A stretch of 64,000 nt of DNA, taken from assembly GCF_900174485.1 (NCBI RefSeq), contig NZ_LT837803.1, positions 1,627,305-1,691,304 on the forward strand, read 5' to 3'. Each line of letters starts with the position of its first letter. Position 1 is the first letter of the stretch. The stretch is from Sterolibacterium denitrificans (lineage in GTDB: Bacteria > Pseudomonadota > Gammaproteobacteria > Burkholderiales > Rhodocyclaceae). This document shows positions 35,045-44,042 of this stretch, in pieces. Made by a program: the position numbers and the translations under genes. The notes beneath the pieces are model-generated. The model worked only from the letters and a program-made list of their open reading frames with translations, was not told where the DNA came from and searched no databases.

Positions 35045-36763
35045 ATGGCTGATCTGAAATACGACGTAGTGATTTGCGGTGGTGGAAACAAAGCGCTCAT
35101 GTTGGCAATGTACCTGACGAAGTTTGCCGGGATGCGTTGCGGGATTTTCGAGCGCCGCCATGAGATTGGTGGCGGCCTGGCAACGGAGGAAATTGCCGCG
35201 CCTGGCTTCAGGGGGAATACCCACGCGAATCTCATGCTTCCATGGTATTGGACGCCCTTGTACAGAGACTTCCCGGAATTCTGGGACTACGGCGGCATGA
35301 TAGACCAATACAAATGCAGCGACGGCGCCATCTTTCTCGACACCCAGAAGTGCCTTGGCATCTATAGCCAGAAGTTCGATCCCACTCAGGAAAGAACCGC
35401 GGAGCAGATTGCCCGCTTCTCCCAGAAAGATGCCGATACCTGGCTGAAGCTCTGGAAACTGACATCGACCCCGGAATACCAGCGCGTTCTGTTCGATGAT
35501 CTGATGAATCCAGCGGAATGGAAGACGCGGCCGGAATACATGGAACGCCAAATGGGCGTGTTCAACGTCATTCAAGAAGCGGGAATCGATCCTATGCCGT
35601 ATATGGGGGCCTCTCCCATGGAGGCTGTTCGGATGATGTTCGAAAGTGAAGAGCTGCAATATACGGTGCTGCGGTTTTTCCCTTCTTCAGTGATGAATGT
35701 CAGGGACAAGAGCAAGGGCATGCTGCTTTTGGGCATGGCGAACATGCTGCCCCAGATTTCCTTCGCCCGCGGCGGCACGCACATGGTCGCGCATGCCTGT
35801 CATCAATGGCTGACCAAGAACGGATGCGAGTTCCACATAAACAAGACGGTGACGAAGATTCTTCACGACGGAAAGCGGGCATCCGGCATTGAATTGCATG
35901 ACGGCACACAAGTCGATGCGAGCAAGCTGGTGGTGACTGCCGGCTTGAGTGTGATGCAGCTGCTGGACGTCATTGGCCGCGATGTTTTTGGCTCCGAGAT
36001 TTGCAGCAAGGTCGACAATCTTTCGCATCACAACCTTGGCAGCATCATGTGGTACAGCTACGCCATCCACGAGGCGCCCAGGTACATTGCCGAAGACTTC
36101 AATCCCGACATTCATGAAACGATGTGGCTGGGGCTGACGACCTCATCGGATCTGGAACACCTCGGCCGTGAGTGCGATGAGGCGACGAAAGGCCAAATTC
36201 CGGCCATTGGTGATTTCAACCCGGTCGTATGGTGCCATAGCCTTGTTGATCCATCGTTTGCGCCGCCCGGCAAGCATATCGCTCAGCATGAGATGCAGGC
36301 TCCCGGCGCCCAGGATCTGACCGATGATGAGTGGCTGCGGTTGAAGGACAAGCATGCTGAAGACATGATCGAGTTCTGGAGCAAGTTTGCGCCCAACATG
36401 AACTGGTCCAATGTCATCGGTATCGACACGAACAGTCCTTACGATATACGTCGCATGGCGAACCTTCCTTACGGCAACTGTGCCGGGATCGACAAATCAT
36501 CCACACAGGACGGTCCGAATCGCCCAGTGCCCGAGTTGGCGAATCACCGGACGCCCATTCAGAATGTTTATTGCACGGGCGGCTATTGGCATGTGGGCGG
36601 AACTGCAAGCGCTGCCGAAGCATATAACTGCTACAAGATCATCGCCTCCGACCTGAAGCTCGACAATCAGCCCTGGACCTTGGCTGGAAATGAAGAGCCC
36701 GACTCTCTTATTGATCAACAGGTTCAACTGGTTGAAAGAGTCAGGAATACCTTCAGAGTGTAG
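35045..36763 (+). CDS. Phytoene-desaturase-like FAD-dependent oxidoreductase, copy 1 of a duplicated pair
   Basis: 572 aa from the ATG at 35045 with GGAGAA upstream; a TTG at 35030 is an alternative. The dinucleotide motif reads GGGNKA, so the third Gly of GxGxxG is Ala. The segments IFERRHEIGGGLATEEI, FARGGTHMVAHA and the C-terminal NVYCTGGYWHVGGTASAAEAY, which replaces the usual CrtI FAD motif, are shared with the next gene. About four in five residues are identical between the two. It follows the 542-aa gene after 99 bp with no strong terminator seen, so cotranscription is likely. Confidence 0.85.
   Translation: MADLKYDVVICGGGNKALMLAMYLTKFAGMRCGIFERRHEIGGGLATEEIAAPGFRGNTHANLMLPWYWTPLYRDFPEFWDYGGMIDQYKCSDGAIFLDTQKCLGIYSQKFDPTQERTAEQIARFSQKDADTWLKLWKLTSTPEYQRVLFDDLMNPAEWKTRPEYMERQMGVFNVIQEAGIDPMPYMGASPMEAVRMMFESEELQYTVLRFFPSSVMNVRDKSKGMLLLGMANMLPQISFARGGTHMVAHACHQWLTKNGCEFHINKTVTKILHDGKRASGIELHDGTQVDASKLVVTAGLSVMQLLDVIGRDVFGSEICSKVDNLSHHNLGSIMWYSYAIHEAPRYIAEDFNPDIHETMWLGLTTSSDLEHLGRECDEATKGQIPAIGDFNPVVWCHSLVDPSFAPPGKHIAQHEMQAPGAQDLTDDEWLRLKDKHAEDMIEFWSKFAPNMNWSNVIGIDTNSPYDIRRMANLPYGNCAGIDKSSTQDGPNRPVPELANHRTPIQNVYCTGGYWHVGGTASAAEAYNCYKIIASDLKLDNQPWTLAGNEEPDSLIDQQVQLVERVRNTFRV
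35741..35841 (+). repeat. 101-bp near-identical block shared with 37690-37790
   Basis: This block differs from 37690-37790 at two positions only (35770 and 35821), both synonymous-looking C/T changes. Sequence on both sides differs at many third positions. This is the pattern expected from gene conversion between the duplicated genes. Confidence 0.75.
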
Positions 36764-36956
36764 GTTCGCGCAACGCGCCTTCCCGCTCCTGCCGCTCGAA
36801 TTCGCACCGAGCCATTCGTTGATGCGCCATGTCTGGTGCGCTTGCCTCGTTCCTGTGAATCATGGGCATTGACTGGCTACGGGCGTCATGCATGAGTTCA
36901 TGCATCGGCTGACTTGAATGAAGCTTTCGTAATCCTTTTTTCTCAATCCAATTTCT

Positions 36957-36984
36957 CAATCCAATCCAATCCAATCCAATCCAA
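36957..36984 (+). repeat. CCAAT pentanucleotide tandem repeat before a start codon
   Basis: Four full CCAAT units (36961-36980) with partial units on both sides. A 13-bp imperfect copy of TTCTCAATCCAAT lies just upstream. The array ends where the Shine-Dalgarno AAGGAATTG of the next gene begins, 9 bp before its ATG. Changes in copy number would alter the leader length of that gene. Confidence 0.85.
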
Positions 36985-36993
36985 GGAATTGAA

Positions 36994-38721
36994 ATGTCAG
37001 ACCTAACATACGATGTAGTCATTTGTGGTGGCGGCAACAAAGCTTTGATGCTGGCAATGTACCTGACCAAATTTGCAGGCATGAAATGCGGAATATTCGA
37101 ACGACGCCACGAGATTGGCGGTGGTTTGGCCACGGAAGAAATAGCGGCTCCCGGTTTCAGGGGGAATACGCACGCCAACATCATGCTCCCCTGGTACTGG
37201 ACACCGCTGTATCGTGATTTCCCGGAGTTCTGGGATTATGGCGCCATGATCGATCAGTACAAATGCAGCGACGGTGCCATATTTCTCGACTCTGAAAAAT
37301 GCTTGGCCATCTACAGCCAGAAGGTCGATCCGCTTCAGGAGAAGAGCGCTGAGCAAATCGCCAGGTTTTCCGAAAAGGATGCCGATACATGGTTGAAGCT
37401 CTGGAAGATAACCAACACGCCCGAGTATCAGAGAGTGCTTTTTGACGACCTGATGAATCCGGCCGAATGGAAAAGCCAGCAGGAATTCATGGATCGACAA
37501 ATGCGCGTGTTCAGCGTGATCCAGGAGGCCGGAATCGATCCAATTCCCTATATGAACGTATCCCCTCTTGAGGCAGTGCGCATGATGTTTGAAAGCGAAG
37601 AGCTTCAATACACCGTATTGCGCTTCTTCCCTTCGTCGGCAATGAATGTCAGGGACAACACAAAAGGCATGCTTCTGCTTGGGATGGCCAACATGCTGCC
37701 CCAGATTTCCTTCGCCCGTGGCGGCACGCACATGGTCGCGCATGCCTGTCATCAATGGCTGACCAAGAATGGATGCGAGTTCCACATAAATAAAACCGTG
37801 ACAAAGGTGCTTCACGATGGAAAGCGTGCTTCCGGCATAGAGCTGCACGATGGAACTACCGTCAATGCAAAGAAGCTCGTCGTAACTGCGGGCCTCAGTG
37901 CGATGCAGCTATTGGAAGTCGTTGGCAGGGACGTGTTCGGTCCAGAAATCTGCCGCAAGGTCGATGCTCTTTCCTTCAACAATATTGGCAACATCATGTG
38001 GTACACCTATGCCTTGCACGAGGCGCCACAGTACACCGCCGAGAGCTTCAATCCGGATATTCACGAGACGTTCTGGCTCGGTTTGACGAGATCGTCCGAC
38101 CTCGAGCATCTTGCACGTGAGTGCGATGAGGCGACAAAAGGGAAAATGCCATCCCTGCAGGAGTTCAACCCTGTCGTTTGGTGCCATAGCCTGGTGGATC
38201 CGTCGTATGCGCCACCCGGCAAGCACGTGGCGCAGCATGAAATGCAGGGGCCGAGCGCAACGAGTCTGACTGACGATGAATGGCTTAGGCTGAAAGACCA
38301 GCATGCCGCCGATATGATCGAATTCTGGAGCAAGTTCGCTCCCAACATGACTCAGGACAACATCATTGGGATTGATACCAACAGCCCTTATGACATCCGG
38401 CGGATGTCGAATCTCGCGCCTCATGGGAATTTTGCCGGGATAGATAAATCCGCATCCCAGGACGGCCCCAATCGTCCCACGCCGGAACTGGCAAACCATC
38501 GAACACCGATCGACAACCTGTATTGCACTGGCGGCTATTGGCATGTCGGCGGCGAGGCGAGTTCGGCTCAGGCCTACAATTGCTACAAGATCATCGCGAC
38601 GGATCTCAAGCTGGATAATCAACCTTGGCAGATGGCCGGCAAGGACGATCCTGATTCCCTGATCGAGCAGCAAAGGCTGCTGGTTGATAGGGTCCGATCG
38701 AGTTTTCCCGTGAAGTCATGA
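36994..38721 (+). CDS. Phytoene-desaturase-like FAD-dependent oxidoreductase, copy 2 of a duplicated pair
   Basis: 575 aa, close paralogue of the preceding gene with the same GGGNKA motif, the same internal blocks (EELQYTVLRFFPSS, RGGTHMVAHACHQW) and the same C-terminal CTGGYWHVGG. The Shine-Dalgarno AAGGAATTG directly follows a CCAAT tandem array, so the leader is unusual. A 230-bp gap separates it from copy 1, which suggests separate control. Inferred: a second isoform for another substrate, condition or subunit pairing. It ends the accessory gene series. Confidence 0.85.
   Translation: MSDLTYDVVICGGGNKALMLAMYLTKFAGMKCGIFERRHEIGGGLATEEIAAPGFRGNTHANIMLPWYWTPLYRDFPEFWDYGAMIDQYKCSDGAIFLDSEKCLAIYSQKVDPLQEKSAEQIARFSEKDADTWLKLWKITNTPEYQRVLFDDLMNPAEWKSQQEFMDRQMRVFSVIQEAGIDPIPYMNVSPLEAVRMMFESEELQYTVLRFFPSSAMNVRDNTKGMLLLGMANMLPQISFARGGTHMVAHACHQWLTKNGCEFHINKTVTKVLHDGKRASGIELHDGTTVNAKKLVVTAGLSAMQLLEVVGRDVFGPEICRKVDALSFNNIGNIMWYTYALHEAPQYTAESFNPDIHETFWLGLTRSSDLEHLARECDEATKGKMPSLQEFNPVVWCHSLVDPSYAPPGKHVAQHEMQGPSATSLTDDEWLRLKDQHAADMIEFWSKFAPNMTQDNIIGIDTNSPYDIRRMSNLAPHGNFAGIDKSASQDGPNRPTPELANHRTPIDNLYCTGGYWHVGGEASSAQAYNCYKIIATDLKLDNQPWQMAGKDDPDSLIEQQRLLVDRVRSSFPVKS
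37690..37790 (+). repeat. 101-bp near-identical block shared with 35741-35841
   Basis: Second copy of the near-identical tract described at 35741-35841, encoding MLPQISFARGG to CEFHIN. Two mismatches in 101 bp. Confidence 0.75.
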
Positions 38722-38739
38722 GGTCGGCGTAGATTTTCT

Positions 38740-38773
38740 GCTCCCGGCTCGGGTTTGCCTCGGGCCGGGGAGC
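38740..38773. terminator. Imperfect GC-rich hairpin between convergent genes
   Basis: GCTCCCGGC pairs with GCCGGGGAGC with one bulged base and a loop of about 15 nt. It sits 18 bp after the last CrtI-like gene and 43 bp before the convergent hydrolase. No clear T run. Confidence 0.3.
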
Positions 38774-38815
38774 GCAGCCGCTTGGGCGATCCGTCGATCC
38801 GTTGATCCGCTCGCC

Positions 38816-39667
38816 TTACTGCAAACTGCGCCAGAGCTGCGACCAGTCGTCTGCCCAGCAGCAGGCGTGATCGTAGTCGGCGATGAGGCGGACTTCGGGG
38901 CGATGATCGGCGGTGTAGGCTGCGGCGAAGCCCTGGGCGATGTGCGCGGGAATGATTCGGTCTTTTCCGCCGACCAGATGCACTTGATGGATGCTCGCGG
39001 GCAATGGGGAGGCGTCAGCCGGATTCAGCGAGCCATCGAGCGTCTGCAGGTGATGGTGCCTGGTCCAGGCGCGGTGGTCGAGGTTGCCGGCGATGGTGAT
39101 CAGCCGCGTGACATCATGGCGCCGCGCCGCCAGCAGGGTGGCCACGGCGCCGCCGCCCGAGTAGCCGACCAGCGTCAGGCGTTGGGCGTGGAAGCGCGTC
39201 TTGAGCGCATCCAGCGCCTGATCTGCCGCGTCGATCACTTCGGGAGCAAAACGTTGTTCCGTCCAGTAGCGTTCATTGCAGCCGGTTGCTGCGGCATCGA
39301 CATATTGGCAGGGCCGCGCCAGATAGGCGGCATTGCCGGCCGGCTGGGCCAGTGCCAGTCGCAGCGCCAGCGGGTTGCGCGGGGTTGGGTCGGGCGAGGG
39401 CGTGCTGGGCGTCTGCCAGGCAAAACCGTCGCCTTCGATATACACCGCAAGTTCGGCATCTGCCAGCGGTTGGGCCGGCAGGTAGGCAAGCAGCTCGAAT
39501 GCGCCGGCGGGAAGTGCTGCCGCCCGCCAGCCGCGTTCGGCTGCCAGCGTATCGGCCAGCTTGCGGCGTTCGGCAGGAGAGGGCAGGCTGATGCAGGCGG
39601 TCAGCAGCCAGACGGCGAGCAGGCCAAGCGTGATTGCGCGGCTGGGGTAGCGTCTGCCGGCGGTCAC
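38816..39667 (-). CDS. Lipoprotein alpha/beta hydrolase
   Basis: 283 aa from a GTG at 39667 that overlaps the stop of the upstream GGDEF-EAL gene by 4 bp (GTGA). A longer open frame to 40243 lies inside that gene and is not coding. The signal peptide ends in the lipobox LLTAC. The nucleophile elbow is GYSGGG, the acid is likely Asp in GGKDRIIP and the base His in DYDHAC. It is probably an esterase of unknown substrate, anchored to a membrane facing the periplasm. Confidence 0.8.
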   Translation of the reverse strand: MTAGRRYPSRAITLGLLAVWLLTACISLPSPAERRKLADTLAAERGWRAAALPAGAFELLAYLPAQPLADAELAVYIEGDGFAWQTPSTPSPDPTPRNPLALRLALAQPAGNAAYLARPCQYVDAAATGCNERYWTEQRFAPEVIDAADQALDALKTRFHAQRLTLVGYSGGGAVATLLAARRHDVTRLITIAGNLDHRAWTRHHHLQTLDGSLNPADASPLPASIHQVHLVGGKDRIIPAHIAQGFAAAYTADHRPEVRLIADYDHACCWADDWSQLWRSLQ

Positions 39668-42258
39668 GGATGGTCTGACGGGTTCAGCGGTTTGTCGAAG
39701 AGAGACGCCACTTCTGCGGCCGGCAGCGGTTGGGAGAACAGGTTGCCCTGGAACTGCCTGCAGCCGACGTCGAGCAGGGCCTGCAGTTGGGCATCGGTTT
39801 CGACGCCTTCGGCCATGGTGTGCAGGCCGAGGTGGCTGGCCATGGCGACGATGGTCGAGACGATGGCGGCGTCGTCCTGGTCGTCGCAGAGATCGCGAAC
39901 GAAGTCGCGGTCGATCTTGAGGCGGCTGACGGAGAATTTTTTCAGGTAGGAGAGGCTGGAATAGCCCGTGCCGAAGTCGTCGATAGCCAGGGTGATGCCC
40001 ATTTCCGTCAGTTGACGCAGCTTGACCAGGGTTTCGTCGGCATCGTGCATCAGCGAGGATTCGGTGATTTCGAGCTCCAGCAGGTTCGCGCTCATGCCGG
40101 TTTCCTCGAGGATGCCCTGCACCATGCTGATCAGCCCTTTCTGGCGGAACTGGCGGGCCGAGAGGTTGACCGAAATGCGCAAGGCGGGAAGGCCCTGTTT
40201 CTGCCAGGCCATGCTCTGGCGGCAGGCTTCGCGCAGTATCCACTCGCCCAGCGGCAGGATCAGGCCGATTTCCTCGGCGACGGGGATGAATTCCTGGGGC
40301 GGGATCAGGCCGTGTTCCGGATCGTTCCAGCGCACCAGGGCTTCCATGCCGCAGACGCTGTCGTTGCCGTGGTCGAACAGCGGTTGATAGTAGAGGACGA
40401 AATGCTTTTGCTCGAGCGCATGGCGCAGGCGTTGTTCCAGCGTGAAGATGCGGTTGGTCTCGTCGTTCATTTGCGACGTGAATAGCTGGAAGGTGTTGCG
40501 GCCGTTTTCCTTGGCGTGGTACATCGCCGTATCGGCGTTTTTCATCAGCGCATAGGTTTCGCTGCCGTCGTCCGGGTAGATGCTGATGCCGATCGATGGG
40601 GTGGCATACAGGATGTGGCCTTCGATGGCGACGGCGGTGGCCAGCGTGGAAAGGATTTTTTCCGCGACCATCACGGCGTCTTCGGTGGTCTGGATTTCAT
40701 GCAGCACCACGACGAATTCGTCTCCGCCCAGGCGCGATACGGTATCCACGGCGCGTACCGATTCGCGCAGGCGCTCGGCCACGTGCTTGAGCAGCATGTC
40801 GCCGACGTGGTGGCCGAGGGTGTCGTTGATGCTCTTGAAGCGGTCCAGGTCGAGGAACATGATCGCCACCCGCTGCTGGGAGCGCGCCGCCTGGGTCAGC
40901 GCCTGGTCGAGGCGGTCCAGCAGCAGGCTGCGGTTCGGCAGGCCGGTGAGCGCGTCGTGGTGCGCGATATGCCAGATGCGCTGTTCGGCCTGCAGGCGTT
41001 CGTAGATTTCGGCCTGCAACTGGGTGTTGGTGCGCGCCAGTTCCGAGGTGCGTTCGATGACGCGCTGCTCGAGTTCGTCATGGGCGCGCAGCAAGGCGTC
41101 TTCGGCCTGGTGGCGTTCGGTGACGTCTTCGTATATCCAGATGACGTCGAGGCCCGGCCCCGGCGTGTTGGCGCGGTGGCCGGTGGCGCGCAGCCAGATC
41201 AGGCTGCCGTCCTTGCGCCGCATCACCCGTTCGCTGGTGGCCGTTTCGCCGCGCTGCAGGGGATCGAGGACGGCAAGGCCGTCTTCGTCGTAGTCGCGCA
41301 GCGTCGGATAGAGGATCAGCATCGAGTTGTTGATCAACTCGCCTTCGGCATAGCCGAAGAGTTCCTCGAACTTGCGATTGCAGCGGCTGATGATGCGGTT
41401 GCGCACGAAAACCATGCCGACCGCGGCGTTGTTGAAAATCAGTTGTTGCTCGGCAAGTGCCGCATGCACCTGTTCCTCGGCGTTCTTTCGGTCGGTGATG
41501 TCTTCGATCATCCAGACCGTGCCTTCATCCGGCCGGGCCGGGTCGAAGGCGCGGGCCGACAGCCGTGCCCAGAAGCTGCTGCCGTCCTTGCGGCAGAGGC
41601 GGTGTTCCAGTTGATATTCATTGCCGTGTTGCAGGTTGGCATGAAAGGTGGCCTGGCAGGCCGCGTAATCGGCTTCGCTCAGGTACTGCATGCGCATGTT
41701 CTGGCCGATGATTTCTTCCACCGTATGGCCGATCAGCTCCGCATAGTGCTGGTTGCAACGCAGGATGCGCTCTTCATACAGCACCGCGATGCCGACGAAG
41801 GAGGTTTCGAATACGGCCTCCAGTTCGTGGGTTTTTTGCGCCAGCTCTTCACGAACCCTGCGCTCTTCGGTGATGTCCGCAATGATCCAGATGGTGCCGT
41901 TGGGCGGATGCTGCGGGTCGATGGCCTTGGCCGAGGTGCGCGCCCAGAAGGTCGTGCCATCCTTGCGGCGATATTCGATTTCATCGTGGAAGGGCTGGCC
42001 GGCAGCGAGGATCGGCACGGCCTTGCGGGCCATCAGCCGGTAGGCTTCTTCCGAGGGGTAGAGGGCAATGCCGGGCAGGCCGATCAGTTCGTCTTCGGGA
42101 TAGCCCAGGGTTGCGGCGCACAGGGCATTGCAGGCGACCACCGTGCGGTTGCGCGAGAACAGCACGCCAACCGTGACGTTGTCGAAAATCGCGCGCTGCT
42201 CAAGCATCGTCTTGCGCAATTCATCGTACACCGTCATCTGGTCGAGGCGCTTGTTCAT
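39664..42258 (-). CDS. PAS-PAS-PAS-GGDEF-EAL cyclic-di-GMP protein
   Basis: 864 aa, no membrane segment. Three PAS domains in series (about 15-130, 140-255 and 265-385), each ending in a W-x-x-x-DIT-type PAC motif. A coiled linker follows, then GGDEF (SRLGGDEFVVVL, intact) at about 440-600 and EAL (GMEALVRW, intact) at about 610-864 with DDFGTGYSSL. Both active sites look complete, so it may make or break cyclic-di-GMP depending on the PAS signal. It is coupled by 4-bp overlaps to both neighbours. Confidence 0.92.
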   Translation of the reverse strand: MNKRLDQMTVYDELRKTMLEQRAIFDNVTVGVLFSRNRTVVACNALCAATLGYPEDELIGLPGIALYPSEEAYRLMARKAVPILAAGQPFHDEIEYRRKDGTTFWARTSAKAIDPQHPPNGTIWIIADITEERRVREELAQKTHELEAVFETSFVGIAVLYEERILRCNQHYAELIGHTVEEIIGQNMRMQYLSEADYAACQATFHANLQHGNEYQLEHRLCRKDGSSFWARLSARAFDPARPDEGTVWMIEDITDRKNAEEQVHAALAEQQLIFNNAAVGMVFVRNRIISRCNRKFEELFGYAEGELINNSMLILYPTLRDYDEDGLAVLDPLQRGETATSERVMRRKDGSLIWLRATGHRANTPGPGLDVIWIYEDVTERHQAEDALLRAHDELEQRVIERTSELARTNTQLQAEIYERLQAEQRIWHIAHHDALTGLPNRSLLLDRLDQALTQAARSQQRVAIMFLDLDRFKSINDTLGHHVGDMLLKHVAERLRESVRAVDTVSRLGGDEFVVVLHEIQTTEDAVMVAEKILSTLATAVAIEGHILYATPSIGISIYPDDGSETYALMKNADTAMYHAKENGRNTFQLFTSQMNDETNRIFTLEQRLRHALEQKHFVLYYQPLFDHGNDSVCGMEALVRWNDPEHGLIPPQEFIPVAEEIGLILPLGEWILREACRQSMAWQKQGLPALRISVNLSARQFRQKGLISMVQGILEETGMSANLLELEITESSLMHDADETLVKLRQLTEMGITLAIDDFGTGYSSLSYLKKFSVSRLKIDRDFVRDLCDDQDDAAIVSTIVAMASHLGLHTMAEGVETDAQLQALLDVGCRQFQGNLFSQPLPAAEVASLFDKPLNPSDHP

Positions 42259-42869
42259 GGGCTGCCTGCCAGTTCAGCGATCAGTGGCGTCAGTACGGGC
42301 GGCAGGCTGATTCCGGTTTGGGCGAATGCCCGGCCCGCAGGCGACATTTTTTTCCAGGTCTTGCGCAGGATGTCCAGCCATTTGTCCCGGTCGTATTCGG
42401 GATGCTGCGCATGGAAAGCCTCCAGGTAATGCGCCATGAAAACCAGGCTGGCGACATCTTCGAGCAACTGGGTTTCCTGGTTGACCTTGATGCCGAGCTT
42501 GCCGACGCTGGCCTTGACGCGCCCGATTGCGTCTTCGTCGTAACCGGCCCGCCGCATCAGTTCAGCCACCGTTTCTGCGTGATATTTGTAGAGCCGCGTG
42601 CGCCACTGCTTGTAGCCTTGTGGCGTCGCGGGGTACTCGCCGCGCGGGATTTTCCAGCGCTGGATGTGCTGGGCGCGTACGGCGATGCGCGCGGTTTCCG
42701 GGGCGTTCGGCGCGAAACGCTCGAGCATGGCGCTCATACGCCTGGCATAAAGCAACTCCTTCGGCAGCAGGGTGCCGCTCAGAGGATCGAGTTCGTGATT
42801 CAGGTCTGCCGCATTGGCGGCGTCGATCAGATCAATCACCCGGTTGTAGCGGTCGGTATGAGCAACCAT
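42255..42869 (-). CDS. DUF4202 domain protein
   Basis: 204 aa. The segment YARRMSAMLERFAP, RAQHIQRWKIPRGEYP, YHAETVAELM and EDVASLVFMAHYLEAF follow the DUF4202 pattern, a helical His-rich family of unknown function that resembles HD-type metal proteins. It overlaps the GGDEF-EAL gene by 4 bp and is the first gene of that operon, so a link to cyclic-di-GMP signalling is possible. Confidence 0.8.
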   Translation of the reverse strand: MVAHTDRYNRVIDLIDAANAADLNHELDPLSGTLLPKELLYARRMSAMLERFAPNAPETARIAVRAQHIQRWKIPRGEYPATPQGYKQWRTRLYKYHAETVAELMRRAGYDEDAIGRVKASVGKLGIKVNQETQLLEDVASLVFMAHYLEAFHAQHPEYDRDKWLDILRKTWKKMSPAGRAFAQTGISLPPVLTPLIAELAGSP

Positions 42870-43034
42870 GGCCTTGGTTGTGGGGTTGATTCGGTGGATT
42901 ATACGACCAGCCCGTCTTTCCTATTTCATTGAAAATACAGCTGTGTTAAAAAAGCCACGCCATGGGCAGGCGGTTGCAGGGGTGGCTTGCCGCAAGGCTG
43001 GCGGCAGCCGGAAAACGAGGGCTCGGGAGGGGTT

Positions 43035-44042
43035 ATGTCTGCATACAGGAAGTTGACCGCTGGCGCATGGCTGGCGTTCGCGTTTGCGTTCGGCATCATC
43101 GGCGCCGTGTCTGGCCCGTCTCCTGCCGCTGCGGCGCCGGCGGCGGTCGGCACGCCGGCGCCCGGCTACACGGCAACCAGGTATCCGATCGTGCTGGTGC
43201 ATGGCATGTTCGGATTCGACAGCATCCTCGGCGGTTTTCTCGATTACTGGTACAAGATCGTGCCCGATCTGCGGGCCGGCGGTGCCCAGGTGTATGTCGC
43301 TGAAGTCTCCGGCCTGAATTCCTCCGAAGAGCGCGGCGAACAGTTGGTGACGCAGATTCTTTACGTGCTTGCGGCAAGCGGCGCGGAAAAGGTCAATCTG
43401 ATCGGCCATTCCCACGGCGGGCCGACCATCCGTTATGCGGCAGCCGTCCTGCCCGGCAAAGTGGCTTCGGCGACGACGGTGGCCGGACTGAACGCGCGCG
43501 GCCAACCGCTGACCGGCATCGCCACCAACTTCGAGGGCCAGCCCTTGGGTGGCGTGATCAAGGGCGCGGCAGAAGGGCTGGCCAAGCTCATCGATTTTCT
43601 TTCCGGCAAGCAGAACGCGCCGGAAGATGCGTTCAAGTCCTTTGCCGCGCTCAGTCCCGAGGGGATGGCAGCCTTCAATGCCAGGTTTCCCGACGGTCTG
43701 CCGCCCGCCGATTGCAAGGTGCTGAATGGCCCCGAGCTGGTGAATGGCGTGCGCTACTACTCATGGACCGGCAATGCGATTTTCACCACCTATGTCGATC
43801 CGCTGGATTATGTGTTCGGTTTGACCGGCACGGCCATGCGGTTCATGGATCCAGCGGACAATACGGCCAATGATGGCCTGGTATCGGTCTGCGCCTCGCG
43901 CCTTGGACGCCAGTTGGGCATCTACCGGCAGAATCATCTCGACGAGATCAACAACTTCTGGGGACTGGTATCGCCGCATGAGGTGAGTCCGGTGGTGATT
44001 TACCGGGAGCACGCCAATCGCCTGATGAAACTGGGGCTTTGA
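43035..44042 (+). CDS. Secreted triacylglycerol lipase (Pseudomonas/Burkholderia type)
   Basis: 335 aa from the ATG at 43035, behind GGGAGGGG. The Sec signal peptide ends near AAAAPAA. The mature enzyme begins around YTATRYPIVLVHGMFGFD (oxyanion-hole region). The nucleophile motif is GHSHGG, the acid is probably Asp in NDGLVSVCASRLG and the base His in QNHLDEINN. Class I lipases of this type need a dedicated membrane foldase, which is encoded next. Expected to be exported by the type II system. Confidence 0.9.
   Translation: MSAYRKLTAGAWLAFAFAFGIIGAVSGPSPAAAAPAAVGTPAPGYTATRYPIVLVHGMFGFDSILGGFLDYWYKIVPDLRAGGAQVYVAEVSGLNSSEERGEQLVTQILYVLAASGAEKVNLIGHSHGGPTIRYAAAVLPGKVASATTVAGLNARGQPLTGIATNFEGQPLGGVIKGAAEGLAKLIDFLSGKQNAPEDAFKSFAALSPEGMAAFNARFPDGLPPADCKVLNGPELVNGVRYYSWTGNAIFTTYVDPLDYVFGLTGTAMRFMDPADNTANDGLVSVCASRLGRQLGIYRQNHLDEINNFWGLVSPHEVSPVVIYREHANRLMKLGL

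Noticed and set aside
33494-35659. 721-codon minus-strand open frame
   Set aside because: Antisense to two CrtI-like genes with clear motifs, and it crosses the gap between them. His/Arg-rich composition is typical of a shadow frame.
36957-36984. CCAAT array considered as a CRISPR-like or phage attachment repeat
   Set aside because: The units are 5 bp with no spacers and no integrase nearby; it is a simple tandem repeat.
39668-40243. N-terminal extension of the lipoprotein hydrolase
   Set aside because: The extension is Arg/Pro-rich and overlaps the EAL domain in another frame. The lipobox signal at 39667 gives a better start.
40516-42429. 637-codon plus-strand open frame
   Set aside because: Antisense to the PAS-GGDEF-EAL gene, which has intact motifs throughout.
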